DNA from: Branchiostoma floridae
Taxonomy: Eukaryota > Chordata > Leptocardii > Amphioxiformes > Branchiostomatidae
Reading direction: 5' to 3'
Length of the DNA: 64,000 bases
Assembly: GCF_000003815.2 (NCBI RefSeq)
Contig: NC_049991.1
Span: 20,781,762-20,845,761, forward strand
This document shows positions 34,324 through 48,600 of the stretch, piece after piece. Both the position numbers and the translations under genes were made by a program. The notes below the pieces were generated by a model, which saw only the letters and a program-made list of their open reading frames with translations, did no database searches and was not told where the DNA came from. Numbering within the stretch: the first letter of the stretch is position 1; each line of letters begins with the position of its first letter.

Positions 34324-35377
34324 TCATGTGCCATCCTTGGGAGGGCTGACTGGCAGGCAGTTGACGTGAAAGATCCTGCGGCATTCCTTGCACCTCTTCA
34401 TCCAATCCAGACGTTCACCCTGCTCACAGTGGCAGACCAGCGAGATTTGGTGTGCCTTGGTTAGACCGACCTTCCTGCAGCTGATCTGACGTGGAAACGG
34501 TGTGAGTTTCCCTTGTTTGAAGCACGTCTCCAAATGGCTCCTCATCTTCCTGTCGTCATACGCAACCCTGCTCACGTCTTGCCCCTCTGCGATATCCACT
34601 GCCCAGGCAATGGCGAACAGACCACAATCAAAGACGTTCCCCTGACGCTGTACGTCCGGTGAGATGACAGTCAGGACGTTCCTCGCTTGGTCAGCAAACG
34701 CGGCGTAGGACTGGTAAAGCTGAATCTGCAGAGATGGAGTCATGGCGACGCCGAGGCTGTCATACAGGCGCACCTGTCCGTCTGTACAAGATGATAGGAC
34801 CCAGTGCTGGCTGCCGTTGTGGTGGATTTGTAGCCCATTTCCTGTCATCTTGGCAAACCCGTCCTCACACAGACCAACTGCAGGCCCCTCCAGCCCTTGG
34901 AGTGCCGGGTACTGGCGGCGAAGCAGCATCTGGGCAGCCTGGATGTGGTCGTCTGTCAGCATCTCGCCAAATGTCAGAGCCACCTTGTCATGAGTGCTCA
35001 ACTTGACACTTGGCCACTCCATCTTATGCTCTCCGCTGTGACGAACATGAACAACTTGGGCAAAACGAACTCTCCTGGTTGTCTTCTTGCCACTTTCCCT
35101 CCCTTTGGATAGAACAGACTTTATCTGTCTGACTTGGTTGGTTTGGCGGCTTTCTGGGGTGTCCTCCTCCTTTGACAAGGACCTTGATGTCACCACCACT
35201 AGAGCCTTGCTCTCGGAGCAGGTCGCTGGACTGCCGCTGTCTGTGCAGTTGTTCGGGGAGGCAGGGCGGACCGTGATGACACAGTGGCGACCATCACGTT
35301 CCACTGCTGCAGCATCTGGAACATCTCTGACAGTCGGCACAAACTCAGGCTCTGCCGGGAGGTCCATTTCCTTCATA
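34324..35377 (-). CDS. Ulp1/C48-type cysteine protease with zinc-binding tail
   Basis: One long open exon (350 codons from the internal Met at 35376 to the stop at 34324). A Ulp1-fold core spans ~residues 120-300: HNGSQHWVL supplies His191, VRLYDSL Asp206, and QGNVFDCGLFAIA supplies Gln245 and Cys251 with the usual six-residue Gln-Cys spacing. All four catalytic residues are present. Near the C-terminus is a CHC...CKEC...FHVNC cluster resembling part of a PHD/RING-like zinc finger. Ulp1/SENP proteases cut SUMO-like modifiers; relatives are often carried by DNA transposons. A strong acceptor (polypyrimidine, ACAG) lies directly before the Met at 35377, so an upstream exon is expected. The 35573-35669 exon fits in phase. 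As a stand-alone gene the first Met could be at 35658, giving 379 aa. Confidence 0.8.
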
Positions 35378-35572
35378 CTGTAAAGATAGAAGATTTCAAA
35401 ATGTCAGACATAGAGTGTCCAAACTGTCAAATATGTTCGCGATGAACCTTTCTTTTTATATTCATCGTTAACAATTATCACCATGAAAGTTTCAAGCCAT
35501 TCTAGTTACAATAACGTTTCCGGGAAGATGCATCATGCTAAAGTCGAATTTCTTGTAAGATGTTGTACTGAC

Positions 35573-35669
35573 TTGAGGTTGAAGAGCGACTGTCTCCTCA
35601 GCCATAGTCTCTCCACTTTAATCTCTACATCTATCAGGCTGTCATGTAGAATGTCCATTGCGTCGTCAT
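35573..35669 (-). CDS. Coiled-coil exon linking polycystin to the protease ORF
   Basis: Acceptor GGCTCAG at 35670 and phase-2 donor AA/GTCAGT at 35573. It encodes a short acidic start and an amphipathic helix (LHDSLIDVEIKVERLWLRRQ), the kind of coiled coil found at polycystin C-termini. The incoming phase (1) fits the donor of the polycystin pore exon at 35976. The outgoing phase (2) fits the acceptor of the protease exon at 35377. If unspliced it would end after about 13 more codons. The exon is inferred, not proven. Confidence 0.5.
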
Positions 35670-35975
35670 CTGAGCCAATGCAAACGATTTCGTAAGTTTT
35701 AGTTATCTTTATCTTGAATACGTAAGTAAAGTAAGTAATTTAACTATAATAAAAAGATCATGTTATGACAATCGGCAAAGGAAACTAAGTGGTTTTGGGA
35801 GGGTTGTTCTACAGACAGAATTAACATGTGAAACAAAACTATGCAAGTAGAAAGAGCTTACGATATAGTGCAACCATGCAGTGATCATGGATCTTGGTAG
35901 CCACTTGCAACAAAAGCACGACTAAAACGATGACAGTCTTTCTCGATCATGCACAGTGAAACAACACTACGCTAC

Positions 35976-36665
35976 CTGCGGCTGGTGCTTTCCAGAAGCC
36001 AAAGAAGGCCGTGAAGCGTTCCCACAGCCCCTGGATGAAGTACCGGTCCTGTTCAGGCATGACGTGGTTCCGCACGTCCGGAAGTGCGCTGTTGATGATC
36101 GCAACGGCGATGTTCATCAGCACCAGGAAGATGATGCAAATGAAAGCAAAGAAGTAGATGGGGCCCAGGATGGGGGCTGCCTCCCGCAGCTGACCGTAGT
36201 AGAAGATTCCCAGGGACATCTGGAACAATGTGGAGAAGGACTTGCTGATGGTGCTGAAAACAACAACAACAAATATCAAATCATTGTAATGAGTTGGAGT
36301 ATTTTAAGTCCAAGCACTCCCAACATGCATGATTCTGTTAAAAATGAGAAATCATCCATTTTTATTCACAAGATACATATTAATTTGGCACAAATAGAAT
36401 ATGTTTCCTTACCTGTACTCTGTCACAACAAGGCCAAACTTGAGATATCCGAAGATGCAGAATGCTGACATGCAGAGGAACAAGTAGGCAGAGAAGGAAG
36501 AGAACTCCCACGCCATCCCTCGGAACACGGACATCAGCTTGGCGATGAACGGGTTGAACCTCAGCAGATGCAGGAGCTTCATCATGTTGACAAACGCTAA
36601 GAAGGCCAGGAACCAGCCGTAAACCAGACTAATGTTCATCGCCGATCGGAAATGATGGACTTCAT
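35976..36665 (-). CDS. Polycystin-like gene: S4-S6 and pore loop
   Basis: Exons 36413-36665 and 35976-36253. Spans include [20 protein letters not shown] and [18 protein letters not shown], the pore-loop region [17 protein letters not shown] and the last span [20 protein letters not shown], followed by a short cytosolic tail ending [14 protein letters not shown]... The donor GCAG/GTAGCG at 35976 is a good consensus, so a further 3' exon is expected; read-through would stop at 35947. Confidence 0.85.
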
Positions 36666-39600
36666 CTTTAAAAGAACAGTATAAATATCGTTAAGTACAG
36701 TATTAGTGATAATGATTACCTCATAATGCAATCAGTGTGACCCAGAGCACAACTCCATACTCTCTGGAAACTAAAGGATACCTACAAGAGCATTTTAAAC
36801 ATTTACCAACATTGAGAAATGTTGAATTGAAACTTTCATGTAATTATTGTAATGTTTTTGCATATTATGTGTAACACACCTTTCCCTTCCTTGATCGCCG
36901 CCAGAGCCCTGGAGCTGTTGTATATCTTGAAGCCATACAAGCCAATGACCGTGAATGCCAAGAAGAAGTTGAAGATTTCAACAATATTCCACGGCCCCTT
37001 CAGGTAGGCCCAGCCGGTTGCGCGTGCTTTTTTTGCCTCTCCCCACAGCGTGTAGAGGAGAATGATGATGTAAATGATTTCCAGGACGATGTAGATGTAT
37101 CCGATCGTCCCCGGCCGTTGATGAAGTCGGAAGGTCTGCACGTGGTGACGGGAGAAAACTCCGGCCGTCTCGGAGAATTCGAACACCACCGTCAGCGATG
37201 TGAACAGATCCACGTTTCCGTTGTGGAGTATCGCTTCCAAGAAGATGACCCTCGTGCGCTGGTCGACCCAACGGTTTGCCTTCAGGTCTGCTAGGATGCT
37301 GCGCATCTCGTCTGCTGATTTTCCCAGGTGCAGACCGAAGCCGTCTCCCCAGTAGTGCGTCGTCACACCGTAGATGGGGAGGCTAGGGTAGCCGCTGGGG
37401 AGGTGGATCCATCCAGGGGCCGCTGATTCCATCGCTGACGTATTCCTGACCCTTTTCCATCCCTCCTCAAACGCCCCGGTCTCCTTGTTCTGTTCACCAT
37501 ACGCTAAATAACATTCGTCAAACACGTGCTGCATTGTCACAGGCACCTCGCACAGCCCTGAGATGACAGGAGAATGAAACATCAAAAGCACATCAGTCAC
37601 ATAGTTGCATTGTTATGTCGTGGAGGTTATAGAGCCTACATGTAGGTGCTATAATCTTCTTGGTTATTTTGCTTTGTTAAAACCTCCATCGTTTTTAGGT
37701 ACTAGATGAACATAATAGATTATTTCTTTATAGTTTGAAATAATGATCCTTTGAATTTATAGCTTTTCAAAATACAACATACATTTCCTGTAGTATAATA
37801 AGACTGCATGATAGTGGAATTACATTGTGGTATGCCATGCAACTCAACAGCGAGTGTTCCATGAAAGTGGTTCCACCCACCTGGCTTTACTCGGCCTTGG
37901 ATCAGGCTTGGTGGGTAGACCAGGACCGACTGCATGTCTGTTGTGAAGCCCTTCTCAGACCAGCGGGGCTTGTCGTCATTGTAGGACGTCTCCACGTAGA
38001 AGCTCTGCAGAGCGGTCTCATCCAGCCAAGACCAGAAGGTGAGATGATCATTAACCTGTGGAGAAGCAAAGCGTTGTGTGAGTTTATTCTACTAAGTAAT
38101 TGTAGATTCGTCAGCAAGGGTACAAATGGCACCAATAAATCCATGTCCTGATCCCCATCTATTTTGTCTGTGTCAACATTAATGGATTTTCACTGGCTTC
38201 AAACGTTTTCTAAAGTTTGTCTACAGTTGCCGGGCAGCATGCGCAGAAGGCGGGGGTAGACCCTGAACATCTTGGCTTGAGTATGTCAGGAAATACATCA
38301 AGGTGTACTGCGGCCTTGACAGTGTGAACCCACTGGATAGAGCCACTTGGAAGCGCGGTGTGAAAACTAAGCCGACTGCTGCCGACACCCGTGTCAGCAT
38401 TAAAATAATCAAATACCGGATACCACTACTACTACTGCTGCCCACCCCTGTGTCTGTAACCCACACAGCAGTTACTACTAGTATAATCAAATACTTGATA
38501 CTGCTACTACTACTGTGTCTAATCCGATGTTGCACCTACGCAGAGATCTAAAGATCTATACCAACGCAAGGACCTGGTGTATTAAAAGGAACTCACGTCG
38601 TCCACAGACTGCAGGAAGGTGTTGGTTGTGCTCAGTGTCTGATGGAAACTCTCTGTGGTGTTGTTGTACTCGTTGACGATGCTGAGCACGAGCAGGAGGA
38701 AACAGCAGAACCACGCGATGTCCCACACGGTTTCCCCAAATCTACTGTCCCTGCGCTGCATCATTCTCGCTTGTTTGATGTTGGCAAGGGACCTCAATGA
38801 AAGTCGCTCCATCTTCCTCCTCATGCGAAATGCATTGCCTGTAGTAAGCATGAAAAATATCAAGAGGTTTGTATGGTCTGTATATATTTGTTATAAGGTA
38901 AAAAACTCACAACCTGGACAAAAGACTGAAGCAAGAAGATATAAGATCAATTCAGAATACAGGGTATTGCCGGGAGCACACTGAAACTACACAAAATGTC
39001 TTTCTTCAACCATTGAACAGTTTTCAAACATGCGGTAACATGCGCACAGCTTAATTCTTCATGGTAATTGTTCTTTTCTACAAACTGAAACTTACAGTTG
39101 AAGCCTGCCTCCTTTTGTGAAGACACCACACTGGCTTTAATCAAAGCGGTGCCCTGCTTCTTTTTAAAAATCTTCTTGACGGCTTGCGTCTTGCCAACAA
39201 AGGAAGTCACGATGGTGAGGAGAAATATCTGTAAGATAAAAGCATTAGTTGTTAGAGTTTCTGACAGGATGTGGCTTCATACAAAATGTTCTGAGTAGGT
39301 CAGGTTCTAATAGTAGCAAGAATTTGTCTTGGTGGCCAGATACCTTATACAACTACATCTAATATACATTTTGATTTTTTCCACCAGGTGCCGCCACCAT
39401 TATATCACCACCTCAAAAACGTTGTTATAGAGGCCTTCTCAAGATTGTCTTCAACACCTAAATATCTGAATTGTATTACATTTATTAGCTTTAGGTGTTC
39501 AAGACAATATTGGGAAGACCTCTATACTATTTTGTTTAGGTGTAGCTATTATGTCACCCGGTGGAATTATGAGAGTCAATGTTACAGGTGAAATCAACAG

Positions 39601-42600
39601 AGAGCACGTCCTTACCTTTCCTGGTTGCATGACGAAGAAGTCCGCCCAAAAAGCGATGAAGTACCCAGACAGCCACCTCTCGGACTTGTCCTTGCCCCAT
39701 TCCACACTGTACAGCACGGTGAAGACAGCTGACCCCACGGCAGACAGCAGCACCAGCACCCAGGCCACGTACTTGCACCAGTGCGGCAGGCCCTTGGCTG
39801 GTTCTTGCTGAGTGGGTGCCTCAGCTGAAACACCCGCCTCCACGTCTCGGACCCGGGGGTTGCCTTTGTTGCTGGGTCGGCTGTACTGGAACAGCAAGAC
39901 TATGGCCATGATGACGGGAAGGCAGGTGAGGCTGGCCATGATTCCCGTGTAGACGACATTCAGGGTGAAGGAGAACGGCCCGAGGCTGAAGCTCTGCACA
40001 ACCTGGGTTTTTATTTCGTCCCTTACCCACATGGCGCTAGACACCATGGACAAGAGGAGGAGACTCAGGCAGCAGCCAAGCCTCTGGCTGCGGGTGAACG
40101 TGCTATCTGTAAAGGGAAAAGAGCATTATTCATCAGAACAAGTTGGTTTTATGATAAAGAATGAAAGCAAAGCAACACACTCGATACAATATTGGCAGCA
40201 AGAGGTATTCATGCATGTAAAATACAGTTAAGCCTGATGAATAACTAAATAAAAAATTACTATTATCAGGGAAATTTCAGTCATATCTTAAACCTTCTAA
40301 TATGATTCCCCAAGGTCATATAAGATAAAGTGCAGTAAGCGAAATGTTACCTTCAGGCATGATAGCGATGGACAGGAAGAGGTGCTCCTCTTCCAGATTG
40401 CTCCGCAGACTTGCCGGGAACAGGAACCCCATGGATCGCAGGTCCTGCTCAGAGGCAACAGGAAAGGTCTTCACCACCTGCCCGTCCCCGCGGTCGGCTG
40501 CCAGCCACTCGCCGCAGACGAAATAGGACCTGCAGTTCCAACAAGAGGGAAATACATGTCACCATGTTGGCTGTAAGGTTTCGAAATTTGTAAAGAAAAA
40601 AAAGAAAAAAATACACCTTATCTAGAGAGCTAAACTGGATGAACCTAGACCCACAAGGAAGGTTTGGCTGAACTCACAGTTTGCCTGTGGCGAGATCCTC
40701 CACTGCTGCTCTCTCCACGTGCCACGATGCACGGCTCCCCTCCCCACTGTTGTCGTGCATGAGCTGCAGCTGCTCCACGTTACCCAGCTGTTCTGCTGTG
40801 CTGAAGATCAGAGTCACCTGGCTATCTTGGGTAAAAACCTAAAATAGGAAAAAAAATTCCACCTGTTTGGACTTGCCGTAAATGATTGCAATAAAAGAAG
40901 TCTTCAGTGGATAAAATAGCAACAAAACGTCCACAATAAATGATTGAATCTTCAGGGGAAAGTTGGGCGATGGAATCGTCATAAGTAACGCTAGTGCTAA
41001 ATTTGACGTCCTAACCTTCTCTTCGGTGTCGACCACTCTCACATCGGAGTTTGCTGCATCGCCGAATAGTTTGAAGGTAACGGTGGACTCTGTCCCAGCA
41101 TGCCTAGCTGCACCTGTCCAGATGATCAGGCGGTACCGGTAGCCGTTCTGAAGGTCGTCCAACTTTACAGCGTGATTTAACTGTAACAATGGGTGAGATA
41201 TAGAACATGAATGTACATACTGCCCTGGCCTCTCACAGCAAATTCTATATCATAGTCTAACTGAAGCTGAAGATACCATAGACATTGAAAATATGCACAA
41301 TAGCAAAATCAATTTATGAAAATCTTCCTTGTTCAATGACACATTGTCCTTGTCAGTAGGGCTTTGCGATACTACCCCTTTGTGATTGCTGTTGGTTAAT
41401 TTGGAAGCTCTTGCTGCATGTCTGCCTCTGCCAAATTATATGAATGAACATCAATACTGGAGAAAATGTACTGAAATGATATCCATTTTAAATAAAGGTT
41501 CATCGAGTAAAGATGTTATTGACAGATAAATCCTACTTACCTTCTTTTTCCGTACACGCTCAGCAAATTTGATCACGACTGCTGTGAACGAGTACAGACA
41601 GAGCGCCACAATGATGGTTGCAACAATCGCACCGTTGTCCCTTAAACCGCTGAATTCCAACGCCAAGAAGTACAAGGTGTTCGGCGGTGTGACGAAGTCA
41701 CGTCCGAAGACCGTCAGATGGTTGCAGTGACAGATGGTGCTGGCAATGGTGGACTGCTCGCTTATCTGTGGAAAACAGAGCGAAGTTGAATATGATCTCA
41801 TTTTGCTGGTTCAAACACTCATCATTTGGAAAACACTGAGCGATGTGGTAAATTCTGCTATATTCAATAGGCTTTTATTTTACTATCATTATCACAGTAA
41901 CCATATAATTATAATCCATTAATCTCCATTGCTTTAGATCTGATTGGTTAAACGTGCATGTGGGCTATGGACTGGAATGACAGGTCCAACTTTCACACAT
42001 TAAGTCCCCTGGCCTTACATCAGAGAGGCCTGGAAAAAACAGGATTAACTAGCCCATCTATTCTAAGATTTTAACTATCCCATCATTATGGGAATAGGCT
42101 TATAAATAGTTGACACGTGTAGCTACCTATCAACATAGCTGTCCATGAATATGATTCAGCTGATTATAAGCATATCCTAACATCAAACAGAAACCCCGCA
42201 CCTGGTCCAGTTACTAAAGGGGCGAGTTTACATGTCATGCTAACATAGTACAGATTGTAAACAATGTATAATGCATCTGTTTTCTACATTTAATTTCAAC
42301 AACATGAGGGCGTTATTTTGGAGGGGGGTATGTGCTGAATTATCATACACATGTGTTGTAATGATTGTAAGTTCATAAAAGCTATGAAAACTGTACCCAC
42401 CGCGCAGCCGTCAGTCCTCCAGTCTTCCTGTGCCTCGCTCCAGTAGACGCAGCTCAGACGGGCCCACTGGATCCGGTAGGCGTAGACGTCGTTAGTGCGT
42501 GACTCCTTCTTGTCAGCTCCTTCCTCAATGTCACACTCGGTCACTTGTCCTGAAAAAAGGATATCATAATAGACCTGAGAAGGGTACAGCTAATCAGATA

Positions 42601-45600
42601 TCGCCAGTGCCTCCTGATGTCAATATATCACACGTGTCGTATTTTCTATGAAGATTCCAAAGTCATACGTTTACAAACATCACAGCATCAAAATATTGGA
42701 CACACTTTCTTTGAATCACATGTGCAGTTATGTCAAACCGATGTAGAAAGATGCCATCATTCAAAATCCCTACAGACATCTATCTCTTCACAACAAAAGA
42801 ACAGATATCACAAAACATTCACATTTCAATTCTGTCACGCATTTCGGCGCTTGTGGCATACCTTAAACAACATATTAAGAAAAACTCACTAAGTTCTTGG
42901 ATCTTAACATAGTATAATCCACAGGGCAAACCTCTTGCGAGATGATATCACCAAACATGGTTTAGTATTATGGATAAGACAACCACACTTTATCTGGCAC
43001 ACACCTTTGTGTGGCATCAAACAACATGAAAAAATACTCACCAATCACTTGGACCATGATGTGGTACTCTACAGGCTCATGCTCTCCCGAGATGAACATT
43101 GTCGCTTCTGTCTTCTCTGCGTCATCATCGCCACTCAGAGTTTTCATCAAGGCACACTGCTCGGGTAGGACGTACGTCTCCATGGACATGTTGTAGTTTG
43201 ATCATCAGGGCGGCCGCCGTACCTGCTCCACACGCCGTACACCACGCTTGTGTTCAGCGGGGTGATTGTGACCAGGAATCCTTCAGCGGTGTTGGTGAGG
43301 TTAAGCAGATGGTAGCTCGAACTTTGGTTTCCTGTGGCAGGGAAGGTGACGATTGTCGTTGCTGGTTTGTTTCCTGGGCCGCCCGGAATGGTGATGTTGA
43401 AGTCCTCAGTCAGGTTGTTGAAGGCCACGGGGATGTCGTTCTGCAGGAGTGACAGTTCCATGACAGACGAACGTGCCTGGTACTCCCCGCGCCCCCAGGT
43501 GAATGGGTTCTGTTGAAACTGCGTCAACTGAAAGATAACAAACTAGAGTTCCACGAGACACATACCTTCGCCAAATAATCAAAGCTTAGTATGGAGAGTG
43601 CCTTTATCATTCATGTATTATCAAAGTACCTACCAAAAGTAAACGGCTGCATGAAAGTGCGTATATAGCGGTTGAAAATACCCTTTTATCCATCCCAACT
43701 GACTTCCAGCATCAAAATGATTAGAGCTTAGACAAGGCTACAGAACCAACAGGCTTTCACTTGTCCATGACCCCAGGGCTTCTTCATTTCTTTAGAAAAT
43801 AAACAACACACGCGCAGCTGCACACCCGACTGCATGAGATCACATTGTGTTTGTGTTCCTAACCTACTTAGACCAACCAAAACATGGCAACTGCTGTCTG
43901 CCAAATCAGGTCTTACCATGCACTGGGTGACATTTGTCATTTTCCTTCATTAATTATGTAAATTTGATACATATCAACATAGTTGTAACTTGATTATATA
44001 AATCATCACTCAAACTATCAACACACCCACTATCATGACAATCCGTTCACCCCTTCTTGAGTTATTCTCTTTCAAAGTCTACAACAAAATTGGCCACTGC
44101 AGTTCAAAACAAGTCACCAGGGGGCCCAAACTTACACCACTTACTCCCTGCCCAAAGACGTATCAACTACGTAAAAATCATGAACCTAGCACTTGTGAAA
44201 AATTTTACCACCAACTACGCTGCATTACCATAACTCACCGCTAGGAGGCCCATTATTGAATTTGACCTACATTTTCCCAACCCCCATGTAACTACCAAAA
44301 ACCATGCAAAACGATCCACAACGTATCGAGTTATTTTGTACGCAAACACACACGCAAACACTCTCGCCCCGCTGCAGTGCTCACGAAAAGCTCCAGGTGA
44401 ACCGTTTTCGAACAGGACCTTCGTTTCTGCAACCGCTACTCAAATACCAAATACCACGAATGTACGTCCTCAGCTACTGTATTATATGCTGGTGACCTAC
44501 ATGTAGAGACACAATATCATATATCTACCAAAAGCATAACCATGCCATTCTGGCGAAGGTAAATACTGAATTGCAACTCTTGTACCGAGAGTCCATTATC
44601 TGTCATTGGCCTATTGCAGCATCTGCCATGTGCCTATAAAGAGGAGGTACAGGGTCGTTGCACACCGGGACACAACATGGCACGTACCTTTATAGCGACG
44701 CTGTGTGGTGTATAGTCGCCAAACAGAGCTGCTTTAGATGGAATATGGAAGCTCCCATCCTCTGTCTGCAAGACCTGGCCTCCGAACTGGTCGCCCTTGA
44801 CCTTCTGAGCACTCAAGATGATTCCGCCTTTCTTGATAGTCAATGACGAAGCTCCAGGCCTCATTGCACCGATGATGGCGTTAAACAGACCATCAAGGAC
44901 CTGGCGGCTTTCCTGGACAAGTCTTCCTCTCTGTAAGGAACCGTTAAGAGAGTCTCAGATGATTAGTTCTTTCCTCAACAACATAAGACAATATTATAGA
45001 GCGTAAAATGTATGAAGAAAAATGACATGTAAACAATCAAACCATCCTGTGTTTTTGCCGATTGTACATTCATTTACAGCACAGAAAATACATGCTTTGA
45101 AATCGAACAAGAACGGTTTACAGTGTATGTAATTTACGTCACGATCTGGGGTGGAAGATGGAATCTTGAATAACGGAAAGCTTGTAACACAACATGTCTT
45201 CCTGTTACCTTAGCTTGGTTTTCCTGCTCTTTTTCCTTTGCCCTTTCAAGGCGCTCATTTGGAGAGAGGCTCTGGTCTTCCTCTAGGTCAGATGCAAGCT
45301 TCCCATCATTGCCTTGTGCATCTCTCTCTGGTTCCTCAAGCAGGAAACTGACGGAATCAAGCAGAGCTGCGGTGGAATAGAAGCAAATGTTATCATATCA
45401 ATGAGCACAGAGAACCAGGGACTTCACCAGGGATGCAGTAGAGCAAAAGTAAATGTTAGCATTTAGTGATGAATGGATGATTGATATACCTGAGCAAATC
45501 ATCCACAGACTATGGACCACGAAGATTAAGATTGAACAATTAACCCACATTACAATTTTACATCAAACACTTTTACACGATCTCTAGGGGGCAATCTCTG

Positions 45601-48600
45601 ACACTGATAAGAATTTGATATAGTTTATTACGTGCTTCATAAATTCTTACAGCTGACGAATTCAATATTAATATAATTTTTGTTCTCATACTTAAGTGTG
45701 AGTTTGTTTCATTTGATTTTATATGGACATCACTTTCTTTACATTAATTGTGTCAATGTTAATTTCACATATCAGAAAACATTGAAAGCGCCGTTCAGGC
45801 ATCTTCTGGATTAATAGATAAACTTAAGAAAGTACATAACAAGAAGCATATTGTGACTAATGAACATGACATGGTACTTACATCCTCCTACAGAATTGAC
45901 AGTGGCCGGGTCAGACATGTCCAGTTTGTCCAGTTTGCTGGTGATGGACTTAAGAACACCCACGGCCATGACCTATGGGAAAGCAAAATGTGTGTTAACT
46001 GCTCCTATAGCCTAAGGGTTGTTTAACGCAATTATTATGCAGATTTCAACTTATGAAAAACAGAATCACATGCAGTTGTGATGAAAATGGCTGATAAGAC
46101 ATTTGAAGATTGAGATGTTAAATGCTTAGTACTTTCAAGCATTCGCAAAACGATTAGCTGCCATTTATACGATTGATGTGCCAAACCTCCCATGCTAAAG
46201 ATGTCAACATTGAAAAAAAGATGCTTAAACACAATCATAGTAGTAAGATTAAGTCAAAAACACATGCCAATGCATAACACGACAAGCATATACAGATAAA
46301 CCAGAAACAGATCATTGTTTTCTGCAGAGTTGCATGACATGAGTAGTCATTTCATAGTTGTAGGCAAGGAGTCGAACAGTTCGGCTTTGTAAAAACCCAT
46401 CAGCCACCGTTACCTTATCCTCCTGTGGAAGGCCCGGACAGGACTTAATGACAAGTGATGATAACTCAGAGATCATTTGCACTTCTTGCGGCGTCTGTGC
46501 CCGACCCGTTTCAGACGCCAATGCTTTAATAGCCTTCTTGCATATCTGAATTGAACAACAATGGATAACAAGATTGAACACTTTACAGTTTGTTCTTTAT
46601 CCTGGTCCAAACTCCATAGATCATTTTCAAGTTTCCATGAGAATGAAACAGACTTCCTGAATGTTCCCAATATTTGAACCTTTACAGGTGGTCAAAATTG
46701 CTTACCTGTGCCCTTTCCTCAGCAGCTGATGTTGGCTGCTCCGACACAACAGCATCTCCAGAGACATCAGCATTCTTCTCATTAATAGAAAAAAACATAT
46801 TTTCATAATAAAATAGGTCGTTAACAGCAAAGTTACGTTAAGGGCAAAGAGGTTATATATGATTGATTATGTGTCATTAATGGTCACACACCACAAATTG
46901 AAAAAAGTTTGGTATAAATCAAGAATTAGAAAATTGTATCTATCATAAGGCTATTGGTGACAAAACAAGAACATACTTTCCCTGAAGATAATTGCAGATG
47001 AAATTCAGCCATTAAATTATAGGCAAAACAACATGATATGTCATGATAATAAATAACTTACATCCTGCAGGTTTGCGAGGATGGATGCTGCAAAGATGCT
47101 CTCCAGACTTTTACCAAAACCCTATTGAACGGGGAAAAGGCTCGTATAGTCAAAATACATTCCGACATTTTTTGCGCAAGCATGGTGCAGTGTACACTTC
47201 TATAATAGCACACTCTAATATGTTTTCAACAAACACAATAACTTTATTTTGTCCTTGGTTCTTTGTACCCCCTTTTTTCTCCTGAATACATCTTTGGTTA
47301 CTTGTTGTCCTATATAACATCTATTATCATAATACCGGTACGTTTACGACGATTTCTCTAGCCATACTGATTTGACAAATTGTCAACGCATCATTTTCTC
47401 CAGTTACATGTTGCTGTTATAGCCTACCCTTGCCACTTCTTCTGTGTAACTTTTCTGCCACTCTTGTCCTGCTAAAAGCGTAATATTGTAATTGTAACAC
47501 GCCGCGAAATTACACGGCGAACGGGCGCGTGGTTGGGAGGGGGTAAAAAATACCGGTAGGAAGAAACACGGCACAATTAACTGCCGCTATGTACATTTAT
47601 ACATCCTCTGATGTTCCTTCCTTTTCTGTCAGTAAATGCATAAAACATAAACCTGCATGAGCATACAAAATGTCATGAGAAAACGGACGTATACTGTCAA
47701 GAATTTTCATTTAACTCCTGTCCGTCACAACCGCTATGACGTAACACTTCACTGCTAGCGTAGATATAAAAATGGCGGGAAAATGGCTGCGTACGTTCAA
47801 TTTTGCCCATTCAGTCGTAGATCCGGGCTATTATGCAACGGTTCTTCACACTTTTACATGAGTTGTAGGTCACCAACAGAAATTCAAGATTGTTGTTGAA
47901 TCATGTTCGTCTTGTGCCGTGAGCATGTGTAATTATGATCTATAAATTTGGCAATGAATGTGACAGTGTGTTCGTCCCACGACGAGCTGCCTACCCCGAA
48001 AAAGATACTGAAAACTTTTTGCCTTGTTGTCTTCGAATGCATTGTTATCGATGCTTTGTAAATGATGTATTGGACACCTAGATGTCTGAAGTGTGCACAG
48101 CTCAGATATAACTATTGTTGCATGTGTAGATCTCTTTAAGTTCCAGTATTTTTAATCTACCGGTATAAGTCTTACTACCGGTATTATGCCAATGCATGTT
48201 ATATCCCCTCTCCACCGAGGCAGCTATCGTTGAGCTGTAAGTATGACTTTAAGTTAGAAAATATTTTACATAATACATTTCCTATCTCTGTCAATGAGCT
48301 TTGTTTCAATTGAACTTTATACAAATGCATATTCGGTATAGTTGAACCAAAGTTGATCAACAGAGCTAGAGATAAGTAAGGTATTTGCAAGTTTTACCCC
48401 CAAAATACGACCAGCTGCGGAACTGCGTACCTGGCCTTGCGTTGCTCTGTCCTCCACCGGCGGCCTTCTGCTGGTCTGGGTGGTCTCTGCACAGCATAAA
48501 CGGAAATTTTACTCAATCAATCATAAACGACTTATTTTTGTATATTGTCATGAAGTTGTACTTTTCTGGAAACACTTTTGTACATGGTGGAAAATCAAAA

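Noticed and set aside
36978-37271. 97-codon minus ORF within the polycystin domain exon
   Set aside because: Alternative frame of the 36880-37557 exon, whose main frame carries clear polycystin motifs.
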